A stretch of DNA of 64,000 bases from Oncomelania hupensis (GCA_036898135.1 CM072522.1:26832763-26896762), one strand, 5' to 3'. Shown: positions 22,264 to 34,052, counted from the first letter of the stretch. Program-made: numbers and translations. The notes: a model not told the origin generated them from the letters alone.

Positions 22264-22391
22264 ATCTCCTGTCCTAAACAGGTGCAGGTGCCCATTCACA
22301 GCTGAGTGGAGCAGATGTACTGTGCGCTGTGAGACAAAAGCTTGAACATTTGAGGTAAATTTCTTTGATTGCAGAGCAAAATAGCGACGCT

Positions 22392-22567
22392 AAACATTTA
22401 GACGCGACCCCAGACAATTAGACACGGCGGCAAACATTTAGACACGACGCCAAACATTTACACACGACGGCAAACATTTAGACACGACCCCAAACATTTA
22501 GACACGACGCCAAACATTTGGACACGACAGCAAACATTTAGGTACGGCAGCAAACATTTAGGCACGT
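22392..22567 (+). repeat. 20-bp minisatellite, about 9 units
   Basis: Tandem units of the form AAACATTTAGACACGACGCC repeat at exactly 20 bp with one to four changes per unit, varying mostly at the last four bases (CGCC, CGGC, CCCC, CAGC). It has no spacers and so is not a CRISPR array. No gene is seen in 22276-22391. Confidence 0.9.
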
Positions 22568-23424
22568 CTTTAGGGTGTCCTTAGTTTCCACTCCGACAAG
22601 TTTTGTGACAGATTCTCCAGTCTGATTGATCTCACTGGCTCTGCAACTCTTGAAGTTTAGGTCATGTGCCACAGATACTCTGGCTGTGGGGTTAAAATGA
22701 AAAACTCAGCCTGAGCTTTGCGCGGCGAGAACCCAAACTAAACGGAGCAGAACCGCAAAACATTGCTTATTAAACCCCCCCACCCAGTAAAATATGCGCC
22801 ATACTATGAGTTCTCAAGGACTTTACAAAAATAAGCTTACAACGAAATAACTCTTTTGAAAGCATTTTTATTTTTTGAATGAATCAATTTCGTAGTTTTT
22901 ATGGTCTGACCGGCTGAAACTGTACAGGTAGGTAGGTACCTTGGTGCTTGAATCCTTTTCACGGTTGCCTAACTGCGTACGTACCTAGTTTATCCTTTAC
23001 TTTAAGTCGGCGAAGAATTTGTCATTGAAGTCATCATGTAGGTTTCCTTTGACACACCTTCTTTGACGCCCTATTTAGTTATTTATAAAGTGCGTTTTTA
23101 ATTTCCATAGCCGAAGTCTGACGTAGCACGACGAAGAGGGTAAAGGGAGTAATGGATGAGGGACTGGCACGCCTTTGTAACAAGATAAAATGGAAGTAGC
23201 TTTGGATTTAAATGTGAAATGTTGACATTTTAGACACACTGCTTCCTATACAATTATTGTTTTTGGCTCTGTCCGTCTGGCGTCCAGCGTCCTGCTTCCG
23301 GCGTCCGACCGGATGTGACATTTGTGCACTTTCCTCTGAAACTAATGGACGCATTTCTTTGAAACTTGGTGTTTAGTTAGGAAATAGAAATCATATTATC
23401 TAGGTAAGGGAAAATCGATTTTCA
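22568..23424. other. No gene recognised
   Basis: Mixed single-copy-looking sequence. Only short random frames are open. Confidence 0.5.
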
Positions 23425-23870
23425 CCGCTAAACTTCTTGCAATTTTAATGGCTTTAAGTAAAATCATAAGCATAACATTTCATCTATTAAGTATTGTAAT
23501 ATTTGTAGATTCTAAATCCGTACTTCAGACGTTAAATTCCAATTTCTATAAAGAAAGAAAAGACATTATTATTGAAATTAAACACCTCATTAATAATTTA
23601 ATTGTAAATGGTACCAATGTAGACTTTTGTTAAATTCCCTCTCATTGCGGTTTTCGATACAATGATTGGGCAGATCGAGCTGCGAAAAACGACGCTTTAC
23701 GTATAACCGCGGTCTCTTTGTCATTACCATTGACTGTCAAAGAAGTTTCTAATTTGATAGTTCAAGAGGTCAAAAAAGGTTGTCATTTTAAACAACAGTA
23801 TGATAAAACATTGCGGAATCCCCAGAACTGTTATTTTATTTTGTTTATTTTTAAATATTACTTTTTTCTT
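23425..23870 (+). pseudogene. LINE RNase H domain relic
   Basis: Plus-strand reading gives LLAILMALSK, then IVIFVDSKSVLQTL (the Asp of the RNase H DSK/DSxS motif), then IPSHCGFRYNDWADRAAKND (the histidine loop and distal Asp). A TAA stands where the tryptophan of the WIPSHCG block is expected. It belongs to an I-superfamily LINE with a C-terminal RNase H, different from the one at 27219-31036. RT and endonuclease parts are absent. Confidence 0.6.
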
Positions 23871-23944
23871 TTCTTTTTTTTTACATTTCTTTTTTTTACA
23901 ATTTGGATGTAATTAAAGTGTAAATGCCTCGAAAATACTTTTTT

Positions 23945-24150
23945 TAATTTTGTTATTTATATGTGTGCTGTTGTTATTAATATGTGTGCTGTTGTTATTA
24001 ATATGTGTGCTTGTTATTAATATGTGTGCTGTTGTTATTAATAATTATGTGTGCTGTTGTTATTAATATGTGTGCTGTTGTTATTAATATGTGTGCTGCT
24101 GTTATTAATATGTGTGCTGTTGTTATTAATATGTGTGCTGTTGTTATTTG
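23945..24150 (+). repeat. 21-bp minisatellite, about 9 units
   Basis: Tandem units of ATATGTGTGCTGTTGTTATTA with small indels. The repeated NMCAVVI frame is a by-product. Confidence 0.9.
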
Positions 24151-24339
24151 TTTTGGTCCTTGTCTCAGTAATTATTTTTATTATATATAGAACAATATAA
24201 TCCCTACCAGATGACACACATTTAGTTAATTTAAATGTTGTTTCTAAATACCCCCTCTCTCCCACAATACTCCCCCTTCACTAAACAGATTAGCAGGCTA
24301 TGGCTAGCGAGCTCAGTGATGAAATGTAATTTTAAAAAA

Positions 24340-24396
24340 ATCAGAATAATAATCAGAATAATAATCAGAATAATAATCAGAATAATCAGAATAATA
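24340..24396 (+). repeat. (AATAATCAG)n short tandem repeat
   Basis: About five units of ATAATCAGAATA with variable length. Confidence 0.85.
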
Positions 24397-25065
24397 ATAC
24401 TGGAAGCTATACGCGCCTTGTTCCTAAATCAGACTCAAAGCGCGGTGATCTGTAACTGTTGCACGTATTTATCAATAGCCGATTCAGCCCCGATGCTTGA
24501 ATCTTCATATATTATGTAACTCGAATTCGTTTATCCACGCAGCATGTTTACTCAGGAACAAGGCAGGAGTCGTCGTATAGATTTCCAACTTTATTCAGCA
24601 AACGCCAGACGGGCGGGCATTCTTGAGGTGACGTTTGAAGGAAGAGGACACACTCTAATTTCTCCAACCAGGCAGTTTTATCGGAACATTTTACTTCACT
24701 TTTTAACCAGCACATGAGGACAGTGCCCAAGTCAACCATCGATCCTTGAGCTCGACATACTCCTACATTGCTCTGCTACGGAACTTCAGCCCTCTCGAGT
24801 CTAATACTCCTGGGGGTACAAGTAACGCTCTGCTAACCACACTGCCAGAGTCTAAAACTCTGGTGGCCCAAGATACGCTGTGCTGTTTCTACTCGGCGCT
24901 CAAGTTACGCTCTGCAGTCCACCAAGATATGCTTTGCTGTTCACCTCCTGCTGGGGATTGAGCAGTCAGAAAGGTTCCTAAAGGTTCATCACAAAAGCAG
25001 TCGCCTTGGTGAAGTACCCTTGGCCCTTGGCCCCTCCTAGTTTAGATAATCATTAAAAATCCTCA
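24397..25065. other. No gene recognised
   Basis: Unassigned sequence just upstream of a LINE. Frames on both strands are short and carry no recognisable domain. Confidence 0.45.
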
Positions 25066-25358
25066 GAGACCGAAGTCTCACCCCATAGGTGGGGAAGATA
25101 GCCGTCAGCTGCTATCCCTGCCTAGTGGGGGATAGTCCGTGTGACCACCCAGGTGGGACTATTGGCATCACACACCGAGTCCTGGACTCGTAGCGGCCCT
25201 TTCCCGTTGATAGCAAGGACACGTTATTTCCTGTCTTCTTTTCGTCTTTGTTCTCCCATATTGAAAATTCGTATTGTCTTTTTGTCTTGTCTGTCTTTTG
25301 AACCAATTTTTTTTTCTTTTTCTTTTTTTTCTTCTCCCATGTACCTTAGACTGTGACA

Positions 25359-27235
25359 ATGACCAGCCCAATACATGATTCTGACATTGACCCAAATGAT
25401 GACATCACTCATGACTCTGACCATGTACCCTTACCGGAAGAGCCGCAATGGTGCACTCTTTCGGCCAGCACATCAGGTTCTGACTCTGAGCCTACGCCTC
25501 CGGCGAAGGGGCAGAAGCAGAAAATGAAAAAGATATCCCATACACGAAAGGACTTTCTATTGTCTGATCCAAAGCCAGTAGATTCGGCTAAGGCCAACAA
25601 AAAGGCCGCTAGACGCGCACGCGAACTACTTAGACAAAAACGTATGGGAACGTGTTCACCTGCGGCCACTGAGTCGCTGCGGGGCGCGGGCATCAACCTG
25701 CCGCCTGCGGCCGACCTTCAGTCCCCATTGTACACCAACTCTCCATCCAGGAAACGAACCTATCCTCATACTTCCCAGGTACCACACGCCAAGCGCAGTA
25801 TCCTGGGCCCGCTAATGTCAGAACTTGATGAAGAGGCTAGCATGCCCTCCCCCGATAACAACCCTCCTGTAGGGGACCTCGAGCACTTGGGCGCTCCCAG
25901 TACACAAGACACTTCTTCCCCATCAGAGCCAATGACTCAATCAGACCCCCATTCTACCATCATCGCCCCGCGGGATGGGGCGAAGGACTCTTCGTCCGGC
26001 CGAGAACCTCTGCCAGCGCTCTCGCGAGGTAATTCAACGGCTGCTAGGCAGAGGGACTCTGCCAACACGTCCGGACGAGACAGTTCAGCGCCGGGTAATG
26101 GGGCGTCTTGCGCCTCCCAAGCTGGCCCCACTCCTAAAAAGTCCTATGCAGCGGCAGCGCGTTCCAACGCAGCTGCTACTGGACCTAAACGCACATACCG
26201 CCCTACCCACTCCAGGATTGGATCAGAGCCTGTCGCATACCCGGTCATAATACACGACTGTGGAGGTGGCCACGCTACCTTTTCGGGTCTGGGTCCATAC
26301 GGTCAACCTAAACTGCTCAAGAGCCTAGTGGGCGATGTCCTCAGCATCCGAAAGATCCCCTCCGGGGACCACCTAGTCTCGTGCGTCTCCAAAGCCCAAC
26401 AAGGACTACTTTTTCGTACCGCAAATCCCAGTGGTATTATCTGGACCACACGCATACCCTCCGCCAACACGGCCGGTGTGATTCGTGGACTACCGGCCGA
26501 GGGCGATGACAAAGACTTCTTATCTCAGGTCAAAGATGACCTAACCCAACAAAACCTGTCTGTGGAATCAGTTACACGACTCACCAGAGCCGGGGGGCAT
26601 CCCTCTGCCGCCATCAAAGTCGTATTCGGCCTCCTGGCCTTGCCAGAGGTGGTGACACTTGGCCGAACCCGATATGGAGTTGACCCATATGTGGCACCGG
26701 TAATGCGATGCACGAAGTGCCAGCTACTGGGCCACGTTCGCCACCAGTGCCGACGCCGCACGGACAGATGTGCTCGATGTGGAAAGGACCACAAAACAAA
26801 AGACTGCGACTCAAATGTCAGAATTTGCGTAAACTGCAATGGCGCGCATTCCGCGGCCTGGGGGGGGGGGGGGGGGGGGAGTAGTGGGGGTGCCCCGAGG
26901 TCGAGGTTTGCCGCAGGGCTAATCGGCTCCGGGGCTCTAACTATCTGTCCTTCTCGGCGGCCGTCGCCCAGGCCAGGACTGGTGCAGGCAGAGACGGTTC
27001 TCCGTTGGCCACTCAGACGTTCTCATCACGTCACTTCCCTTGCGAGCGCGCACAGATCCGTCGTCAGCGCGCCCCTAGCACTGTGGCCGAGGAAGGCATC
27101 CCGAGTGCCCCTCTCATGGCTAGCCTTGACGCACTGCCCCCTGATCTGGCCCCAACACGGGCCATTTTTACCACGCTATTTATCCTCCTGAAATCCATCT
27201 GTTCAATATTACTCCATAATGCCCCTCAATCCTAA
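25359..27235 (+). pseudogene. LINE ORF1, gag-like protein with CCHC knuckles
   Basis: RNA-binding ORF1 of the I-type LINE. The N-terminal 300 residues are Ser/Pro/Ala-rich and probably disordered. A folded central region follows (VIHDCGGGHATFSGLG onward), and then three zinc knuckles: CTKCQLLGHVRHQC, CARCGKDHKTKDC and CVNCNGAHSAAW. The third is normally closed by GC-P; that GCP is present but in another frame, after a run of 20 G at 26860-26879. Past the run the correct frame is the one ending at 27233-27235. The frame change is -1 (or +2) and is the only defect seen in ORF1. The ATG at 25359 is the first in frame. Confidence 0.8.
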
Positions 27236-30200
27236 TCAGTTCCTGCTTTTCTTTCTGCTATATCTGAGCTTACCCATACGTGGTATGGATGCTCTGCAAA
27301 TCTTTCAATATAATTGCAGGTCCAAAGGGACCCTTATTAATTCCCTTCCCTTGTTGGCCAGAGAAATTGAACAGAGCTATGTACTCTGTTTACAGTCACT
27401 TAACTGTAAAAGAAGCGACCTTCCGGTCATACCTGGGTTTCACTACCCCCCCCCCCCCCCTTATATACAACAAATGAACATGACAAAATCTATGTCGCGA
27501 CCTACGTCAGGTGCGGGCTGACGGCCGTTGATCAGGGACCGGTTGACGAAGAGGACGGAGGTGGCTTTACTTCCTCCCTCCAAATTACCTTGGAGGGACA
27601 TGGTCTCTCGGGCCCTATTCAAATCCTTAATTATTACCATCCCAGAGGCTGTCGTAGACTTGACTGGCTCGCTCCCATCGTCTCCAGCGGTCACTGGATC
27701 GTCCTTGGCGACTTCAACAGCCGGGACGGGCGTTGGGAGGAAGGCTGCCCCAATTTTTCCACTAGTGTTGGCGAAGCCCTTGCTGAGGCCAACCTGACCA
27801 TTCTGAATGACGGGTCTTTCACCAGAGTGCCGGACAGGGCCGACCACTCGAGTTCCGCCATTGATCTCTGCTTTGTGACGCCCGACCTTGTTCCTTGTAC
27901 CACGTGGGCTGTTACTCATGACCCGGCATTCTCCGACCACCTGCCCATAATCGTCAAGGTAGATGGTAGACCTCATTCTGCGGCTCCCCCACCCACTCGT
28001 GTGAACTGGAAGCGGGTGGACTGGGAGAGATATACCTCCTGTTTAGAACCTTTTACGCTCCCCCTGGGAGTTTCCCTCGATGATGCGGAGACCAGTCTCC
28101 GTGAGGCCCTAAGCTCTGCCCTTGCACGGAGTGCACCAGCGGCTCATTGTCGGACAGCTGGGATCTCAAAACCCTGGTGGTCAGAGGAGTGCCGACTGGC
28201 CGTGCGCAAAAAGCGGATCGCCTATAAACATTACAAGGCACTGAATACACCGGCCACCTACCAGGAGATGCGAACTACCAAGTTTGCAGCTAAACGCGTT
28301 ATAGCCGCTGCCAAGAGGGATTGCGGACTGGCCAAACTGAATGAGGCCCAAACCTTGGGCGACGTTTGGGCGAACCTACGGCGATTACGAGGAAACTATC
28401 GACCGTTAGACCCTACTATGTCCGATGGACACAACGTTCTATCAACCGCTGATGCAAAGGCCGAGGCCTTTCTCTCACTCTTCGTGTCCGCCAGTGTTGG
28501 CACACGTCTGCCTCCTGGCGAGGCTGAGAGACGGCAGACCTACAAGGCAACTTTAGATCCAGATCCGGACCCGCCTACTCATCTCTTCACCCTGCATGAA
28601 CTGGCCAGGGCCCTTAGGTCTTGCCCTACCAACAAAAATGCCGGTCCCGATGGGATACACTACTTAATGCTTGTTAAAGCACCTGCCTCTTTCAAGACGG
28701 TGCTGCTATCTTACTTTAATAACTGCTTTTCCTCCGGCCGGGTTCCCGACGCGTGGAGGCGAGCTACCGTCGTCCCAGTTCACAAAGCAGGAAAACCGCG
28801 TAACAAAATTGATAGTTACCGACCAATCTCGCTCACCTCTCACATGAGCAAAGTTTATGAGCGGATGATTAAACAACGACTCGACTACTTTTGTACTCAA
28901 AGGAAGGTTATCCCCACCCTGCAGGCCGGTTTTCGCCGCGGGAGGGGCATAACTGACCACCTGGTAAAGCTAAATGAGCACGTCAGGAGGGCCCTCCAGA
29001 AACGGAGAGCGGTCCTGGCATGTTTTTTTGATGTATCGCGTGCCTTTGACTCTGTCTGGCACGCGGCTCTCTCCACCAAACTCAAATCCCTGGGGGTAGA
29101 CCCTTCCATCCGATCTTTCGTTACCTCCTTTCTTCACAACAGGAGGATCAGGGTCCGCTGGGGGGGCGCCCTCTCTCGTGAGGGCAGTCTCCTTATGGGT
29201 GGCCCCCAGGGATCGGTGATTGCTCCATTACTATTCACCATCGCCCTGTCAGGGATGGGCCTTTGCCCTCCCCATTCATCAATCGTCACAATGTATGCTG
29301 ACGACATAGCCTTATGGCGGACCACGAGCAGCCGCCCCCTACGGCCTCAGCATCATCTTTTCCGTAGGGATATCGACCATTTTCAGACAGACGTTGACTT
29401 CGTCTCTTCGACTCTACGGGAGGTGGGTCTCTTCCTTGCCCCGGAAAAAACTGTCTTCGTCCCCTTTGCAGCGCGATGGGAAAGTGGTTTCAATACCATG
29501 AATATCCGAGTGGCTGACACCCTGGTACCTGCCTCTAAAAAGGTGCGATATCTTGGTTTTATTTTTCAACAGAATGGCTTGTACGGCTCGCATGCTGAAC
29601 GAAACTTAAGCAGTGCTTCCCGCGCCATCCCTGTCCTACTAGCAGTGCGCCGGGAGACCTGGGGCAGCGACCCCAGGGCCCTAGTCGCCCTGGTACAGTC
29701 TTTGGTTCGCTCCCGCCTCACCTTTGGAGCCGAGCTACTTTATGACTTACCGGCCCATCGGATACAACAGATGGAACGTTTGGAGTGCAGGGCCCTCCGC
29801 ATCGCCCTTTCACTCTCCTCCGTCACTCCACCAGCCATGGTGTATCGACTGGCTGGCATCTTGCCGCTAAAATTCTCTTTTATCCAGGCATCATCTTCCT
29901 ACATGCTCAGAGCGGGCCTAGTCCCAAATACCACTGTTGAGGAGCTCCTGCCCTCCTTTATGTGGCCTATCACGGCTCGACCTGTGCTGGGGATGGCTGA
30001 GGCCGTCGCTAGACTATTAGGCGACCCCTTTCGATGCGGAGTCCGCGTCGACCCGAACCCACCTCCACGTCCTCCGTGGGAGCCAACTCCTAGCGTTACG
30101 GTCCTGGGAGACGGTCTCCATTCGCGTGCGAGCGATCTGCCCACCCTTACCTCGCTTGCCGAGGAACTCATTGATTCCCTCTCCAGCTCAGTGCGAGTTT

Positions 30201-31036
30201 TCACAGACGGGAGTGTCCTGCCCGTTGGAGAGGCGGGATTCGGCTTTTGTACAGACGTCGGCGGCACCGTCTCTGGTGGTTTGCCGCCTGGCACCTCGGT
30301 CCTTGCCTGCGAATTGATTGCCATAAGGGAAGCTCTGGGTTCGCTGGGTGGGGTCTCTCTCCCCCCTGGCTCCCAGGTTTCCGTTCTAAGTGACTCCCTG
30401 AGTTCTCTGCGATGCATTGAGGGGATGGGCGGCGGCTCCAGACCCGGACTGGTCCATTCGGTCCTAGATTCCGTTTCCTCACTTGCGTCTGATGGGCATC
30501 CCGTGCACTTCTTCTGGGTCCCCTCCCATGTGGGTCTTCCGGGCAATGAAATGGCGGACCGTGCGGCCGCTGCCGGGTCGACTGGTCTCGCCAGGGCGTC
30601 CTTACTCTTACGCCCCTCCTCTTCCGAGGTCAAGGCCAAAGTGAAGCAAAAATTATGGCGTCTCTGGGATGACGATTATCTCACATGGTGTGGGGACAGA
30701 TGGGATCACGCCCTCCTGGGTGGAAATCGGCCGATGCCGCTGTATGCCAGCTATCCTCCTCACCTGACTACCATCATGATGCGCCTATGCTCCGGGGTCT
30801 GTCCCCACCCCTTTTTCCCCGCCCAGTGTGTCTGTGGCGGTGTGATCGATTACGAACATTGTATCTTTCTGTGTCCTGCTCTGGAAGCTGATTTCTCCCC
30901 TGTTAGGACAGCCTGCTTTGCCCTGCAGTTGGGAAATCTACCTGATCTCGTAACCTATTCCCTGTCCCATGATCTCAGACTAATGCTGCGGACAGCTGTG
31001 TGTGCTTACCAATCTTGTGTGGCCGCACACCTCTAG
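27219..31036 (+). pseudogene. LINE ORF2: endonuclease, reverse transcriptase, RNase H
   Basis: An ATG at 27219 overlaps the end of ORF1 by 17 nt; a second in-frame ATG precedes DALQIFQYNCRSKG, the first endonuclease motif. A run of 15 C at 27446-27460 changes frame (-1 or +2); after it the frame is open to 31036. Motifs in order: GDFNSRDGRW (about 27705), SSAIDLCFVTPDL, SDHLPI, RT blocks SYRPISLTSHMSKVYERM, FFDVSRAFDSVWH, MGGPQGSVIAP, YADD at 29294-29305, RNase H TDGS (about 30203), ELIAIREAL, SDSLSSL, WVPSHVGLPGNEMADRAA, and a C-terminal CVCGGVIDYEHCIFLC zinc motif. Catalytic residues are intact, so the C run is the only evident defect. Confidence 0.85.
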
Positions 31037-31138
31037 GACCCCGGTCCCGAATTCGATTCACATCCAGACTATGTAACATATAGCCCGCGATTACGCCACA
31101 CCCATTTACCGCATGACCTGATATTTCTTCCCGTGTAA

Positions 31139-31740
31139 CGTCCCCGGGACCCCCGTGCCTCGAACCTGGTTTGACGGCCGCTTGGGGCCCGGTGGCCTCC
31201 TAGCGATACATTTCTAGGGATATCTCGGGCGTGGCATCTGGTGCCTCTCCCTCGAGGTTCGCTACGACCCTTTGACTGACACACTTACTAAGACACCTAT
31301 ATGATACGTAGACACCTCCAGTCGACCCTCTGGGCCTGGGTGCTACTGCCAAGGACTGACAGTGCAGATATGATGGCCGCAGTCGACCTCAGTCCTGTGC
31401 CTCTATCTAACACTTATACCTAAACCTTACCTCAACGACATCATCCCCACTTTTTACTGGCCACCCTATAAGACCTGGGGGCTCGGGTTCCAGTAACTAT
31501 GGACTGACCTTACCCCTTTAGCCACCCGGTTCCCTGCGCCTCGCACCTGGTTCGATGGTAGCCCTGGGTTCTCGTGGTGTGCTGGCTGACTAGTGATTGT
31601 AGGCACCTGGTGCCCAATCCTATGCCTAGCCTTCTCTTATGGACTGACTACCTACTAAGACTCATCCCCGCTACGTAGTCATCTTCAGTTGACCCTATGG
31701 GTCCTGGGTGCTACCTCCAAGGTCTGACATTTGAGACTGG
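31139..31740 (+). repeat. Diverged direct duplication in the LINE 3' UTR
   Basis: Two blocks about 370-380 bp apart match at GCCTCGAACCTGGTTTGACG versus GCCTCGCACCTGGTTCGATG, at CACCTGGTGCC-like text, and at CAGTCGACCCTCTGGGCC versus CAGTTGACCCTATGGGTCC followed by TGGGTGCTAC. The copies are clearly diverged, so the duplication predates this insertion. Confidence 0.6.
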
Positions 31741-32358
31741 TTGACCTTCAGTTGACCCTTAGTCCTGGGTCCCAGCTTCATTCCCAACCTAAATATATTA
31801 TACAAAAACTTACTGACGCCCTACTAGACTTATGGGACGCGATAATGTACTTAATGACATATTGACTTGATCTGACGGATCTAGGGATGACATTTACGAA
31901 CCATCCCACTATAGGCTAATGGCCTTTTTAACCGACAGGCTAACCGAGTACGCAGTTAGAACTGCTATGTTTATTGACTTTCCTGTCTCTTCGACTTAAC
32001 ACTGTCATATTTTAATCAATAGTGCCTGGACCCTAAGACGTTCTCTCCTGACTCAGGACTCTCTATGTACAAAGACCCACCTATGTGACACTATGACCTG
32101 TCACTATGGATGGAACACCATTTGTTACACTTTATATATACATTATTTCTTAATCTTATTTTATATGTTGTCTCGTCCTTTTAAACGTGGTCCTGATAGG
32201 ATTTTTATCCCTTGATAGGAGGCTTTTAATACAAATTTTTTATTCTCCTTAACCCATTCTGTCCCCATTTTTTATAATTTGTCTTCTTAATCACATAGTC
32301 CCCTATACGCTGATGTGTTGGGGACTATAATTTATCGAAGCAAAGCAAAGCAAAGCAA

Positions 32359-32935
32359 GCTAACGCCAACTCCTTTCCGAAAATCAATTTAAAAATCTTT
32401 ATTTTCTTTTTTTTTTCTCAAGCAGACAATGCATTACTTATATAGCTTCTCTGCACTCGAGAGAAACTTCGAACATTCCAGAGTGACGCAATAACCCCCA
32501 ATCAAAATAAAACTCGTCACCGGAACCAATGTTTAGGAATTTACAAGATTCGACTATCTATCGCCCGAACGACCAAGGGCATTCGATCGATAATAAACAA
32601 GCGATTCCAGAAAGTTCTCCTCGACACCACAACGATCGACGAAAACTTACATTATACAAAGCTTGTTCTAGCAACAGCCCATCAAAATAAAACGATGGGA
32701 ATTACAGTGCGCGTCAAAATCGTAACAGTTACCAACAAACAGACTCACATGTTATACTGTTACACACACAACAAACACACAATCATCACTCCAACATGTG
32801 GTGTTAAGGCAAGTCGCTATCAGAAGGCGGAAAGTAAATCGAATTTTTATTTGTGAAATTTTAGATGCACTGCATCCAATACCAATTTAAAGGGAAGGAG
32901 AAAACCAGAGTATCCGGACAAAACCCCCGTTGACC
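32359..32935. other. No gene recognised
   Basis: AT-rich sequence after the LINE tail with a T-rich run at 32401-32418. No supported coding region or shared repeat. Confidence 0.45.
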
Positions 32936-32939
32936 TGAC

Positions 32940-33035
32940 TAGTGGGATCGACCCCGCCTCGGTGTGTTATATTTCTCTCCGAATATGATTTACTTTCGAG
33001 TCGGGCAACGTCCCGGGGGTTTTCCAGCACTTGTT
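32940..33035 (+). repeat. SINE family D, head-less fragment
   Basis: Plus-strand copy of the family-D body beginning at the B-box-like GGGATCGACCCCGCCTC and continuing TCTCCGAATATGATTTAC, TTTCGAGTCGGGCAACGTC and GGGTTTTCC. Its closest relative is the minus-strand copy at 33780-34052. Confidence 0.55.
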
Positions 33036-33047
33036 ATATTGTATGTG

Positions 33048-33475
33048 TAGCCGAGCGGAGTATTTGACTCCCGTCTCTCGGCCACGACCTTGAGAACATT
33101 GCTCCACCCGAGCTGTTATTTTCATTTTATCCCTCAAAAGAGGGAAATAAAAATATTTGTCCTGCAAGGCGGTGAAGCGTGGTTGGTAGTTCCGGATTGC
33201 CGGCTACTAGTGCCACGCACTCTTCTGCAAAGTCGCTGCCACCGACCTGCATAAAATGCCTGCCGACAATGTAGTCCCGCTCACCACCAAAAGCAGAAGG
33301 CGAATGGTCAGCCGGGGAGAACAAATGTCGTGTCACCTTGTCCTGCATAACCCAATGGCATCCCCAAAGGTTTCTGCAAAGCAGGAGCCAATCAAGGCTA
33401 GTCTAACCAAGAAATTCAAGGTAGACAATTTCTCTCCCAACCCTCAACCAATCGCCTCCCTTTCCGCTACATATG
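33048..33475 (+). repeat. Dispersed repeat family G, copy 1
   Basis: About 428 bp shared with 60112-60535 in the same orientation. It starts GTAGCCGAGCGGAGTATTTG, which resembles a Leu/Ser-tRNA A box, and runs through CTGCAAGGCGG, CTACTAGTGCCACG, ACCAAAAGCAGAAGGCGAAT, GGCTAGTCTAA and TCGCCTCC. No B box is evident. A possible SINE; it has no conserved reading frame between the two copies. Confidence 0.65.
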
Positions 33476-33494
33476 TGTTTGTGTTTTCGTTCGT

Positions 33495-33530
33495 GTTTTT
33501 TTTTGTTTTGTTTTGTTTTGTTTTGTTTTG
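33495..33530 (+). repeat. (GTTTT)n microsatellite
   Basis: About five TTTTG pentamers after a T-rich lead-in. Confidence 0.85.
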
Positions 33531-33779
33531 CGTGGGAGCTTCTCCTTTTTATTGTGCCGCTGCAAGAAGTTTAAAGAGTCTTTACGTGAAGTCGACTTCC
33601 AGGAGAGAAAAACTTTCTCGTCACTGGCACGCTATTCACTCCTCTTTGTAGCGTGGGTTGTTCTCACATCCGGGGATGATAAAAATGTTCATCACAATTG
33701 ACAGTAGGTTAGATACCTCCCTCCCCTCCTCCTTCTCCTTCCCCACCTCTCACCTTTATTGTCCCTTTTTATCGGGACG

Positions 33780-34052
33780 CTTCTCCTGGGGAAGGCGTAG
33801 TCGCAGCCTGTGGCGCTCCCAAACCCAACGAACCTACCTAATATTAATTGTGTGTTTTCACATTTTGATGGGTGAGCAAACCGAAGTACCCGGAGAAAAC
33901 CCTCGAGACGTTGCCCGAGTCGAAAGTAAATAATATTCGGAGAAACATAGCACCCTGAGGCGGGATCGATCCCACACCTGTCAGACGCCATTGGTTTCTG
34001 GCCAGTGGATATGATAAGTTAGTCCCGCCTTAGACCACGCGGCCTCAGCGCT
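33780..34052 (-). repeat. tRNA-derived SINE, family D
   Basis: The minus strand starts with GGCCGCGTGGTCTAAGGCGG (A-box region of a Leu/Ser-type tRNA with a long variable arm), then the B-box-like GGGATCGATCCCGCCTC, followed by the body TCTCCGAATATTATTTACTT and GGTTTTCTCCGGGTACTTCG. The same body occurs at 32940-33035. Confidence 0.65.

Larger units (their letters stand above)
25066..32358 (+). mobile_element. Two-ORF LINE with RNase H (I superfamily)
   Basis: About 7.3 kb in plus orientation: a 5' UTR of roughly 290 bp rich in G/C hairpin-like blocks, ORF1 with CCHC knuckles, ORF2 with endonuclease, RT and RNase H, a 1.3-kb 3' UTR containing a diverged internal duplication, and a GCAAA-type tail at 32338-32358. 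The exact 5' boundary and target duplication could not be fixed. GC content is clearly higher than the flanks, which suggests a fairly young insertion. The RNase H places it in the I superfamily; the finer clade is open. Confidence 0.85.

Noticed and set aside
22392..22567. CRISPR array
   Set aside because: Contiguous 20-bp units without spacers, in a eukaryotic context.
29899..30639. 246-codon minus-strand frame opposite the LINE RNase H region
   Set aside because: Antisense shadow of a high-GC coding region; no domain.
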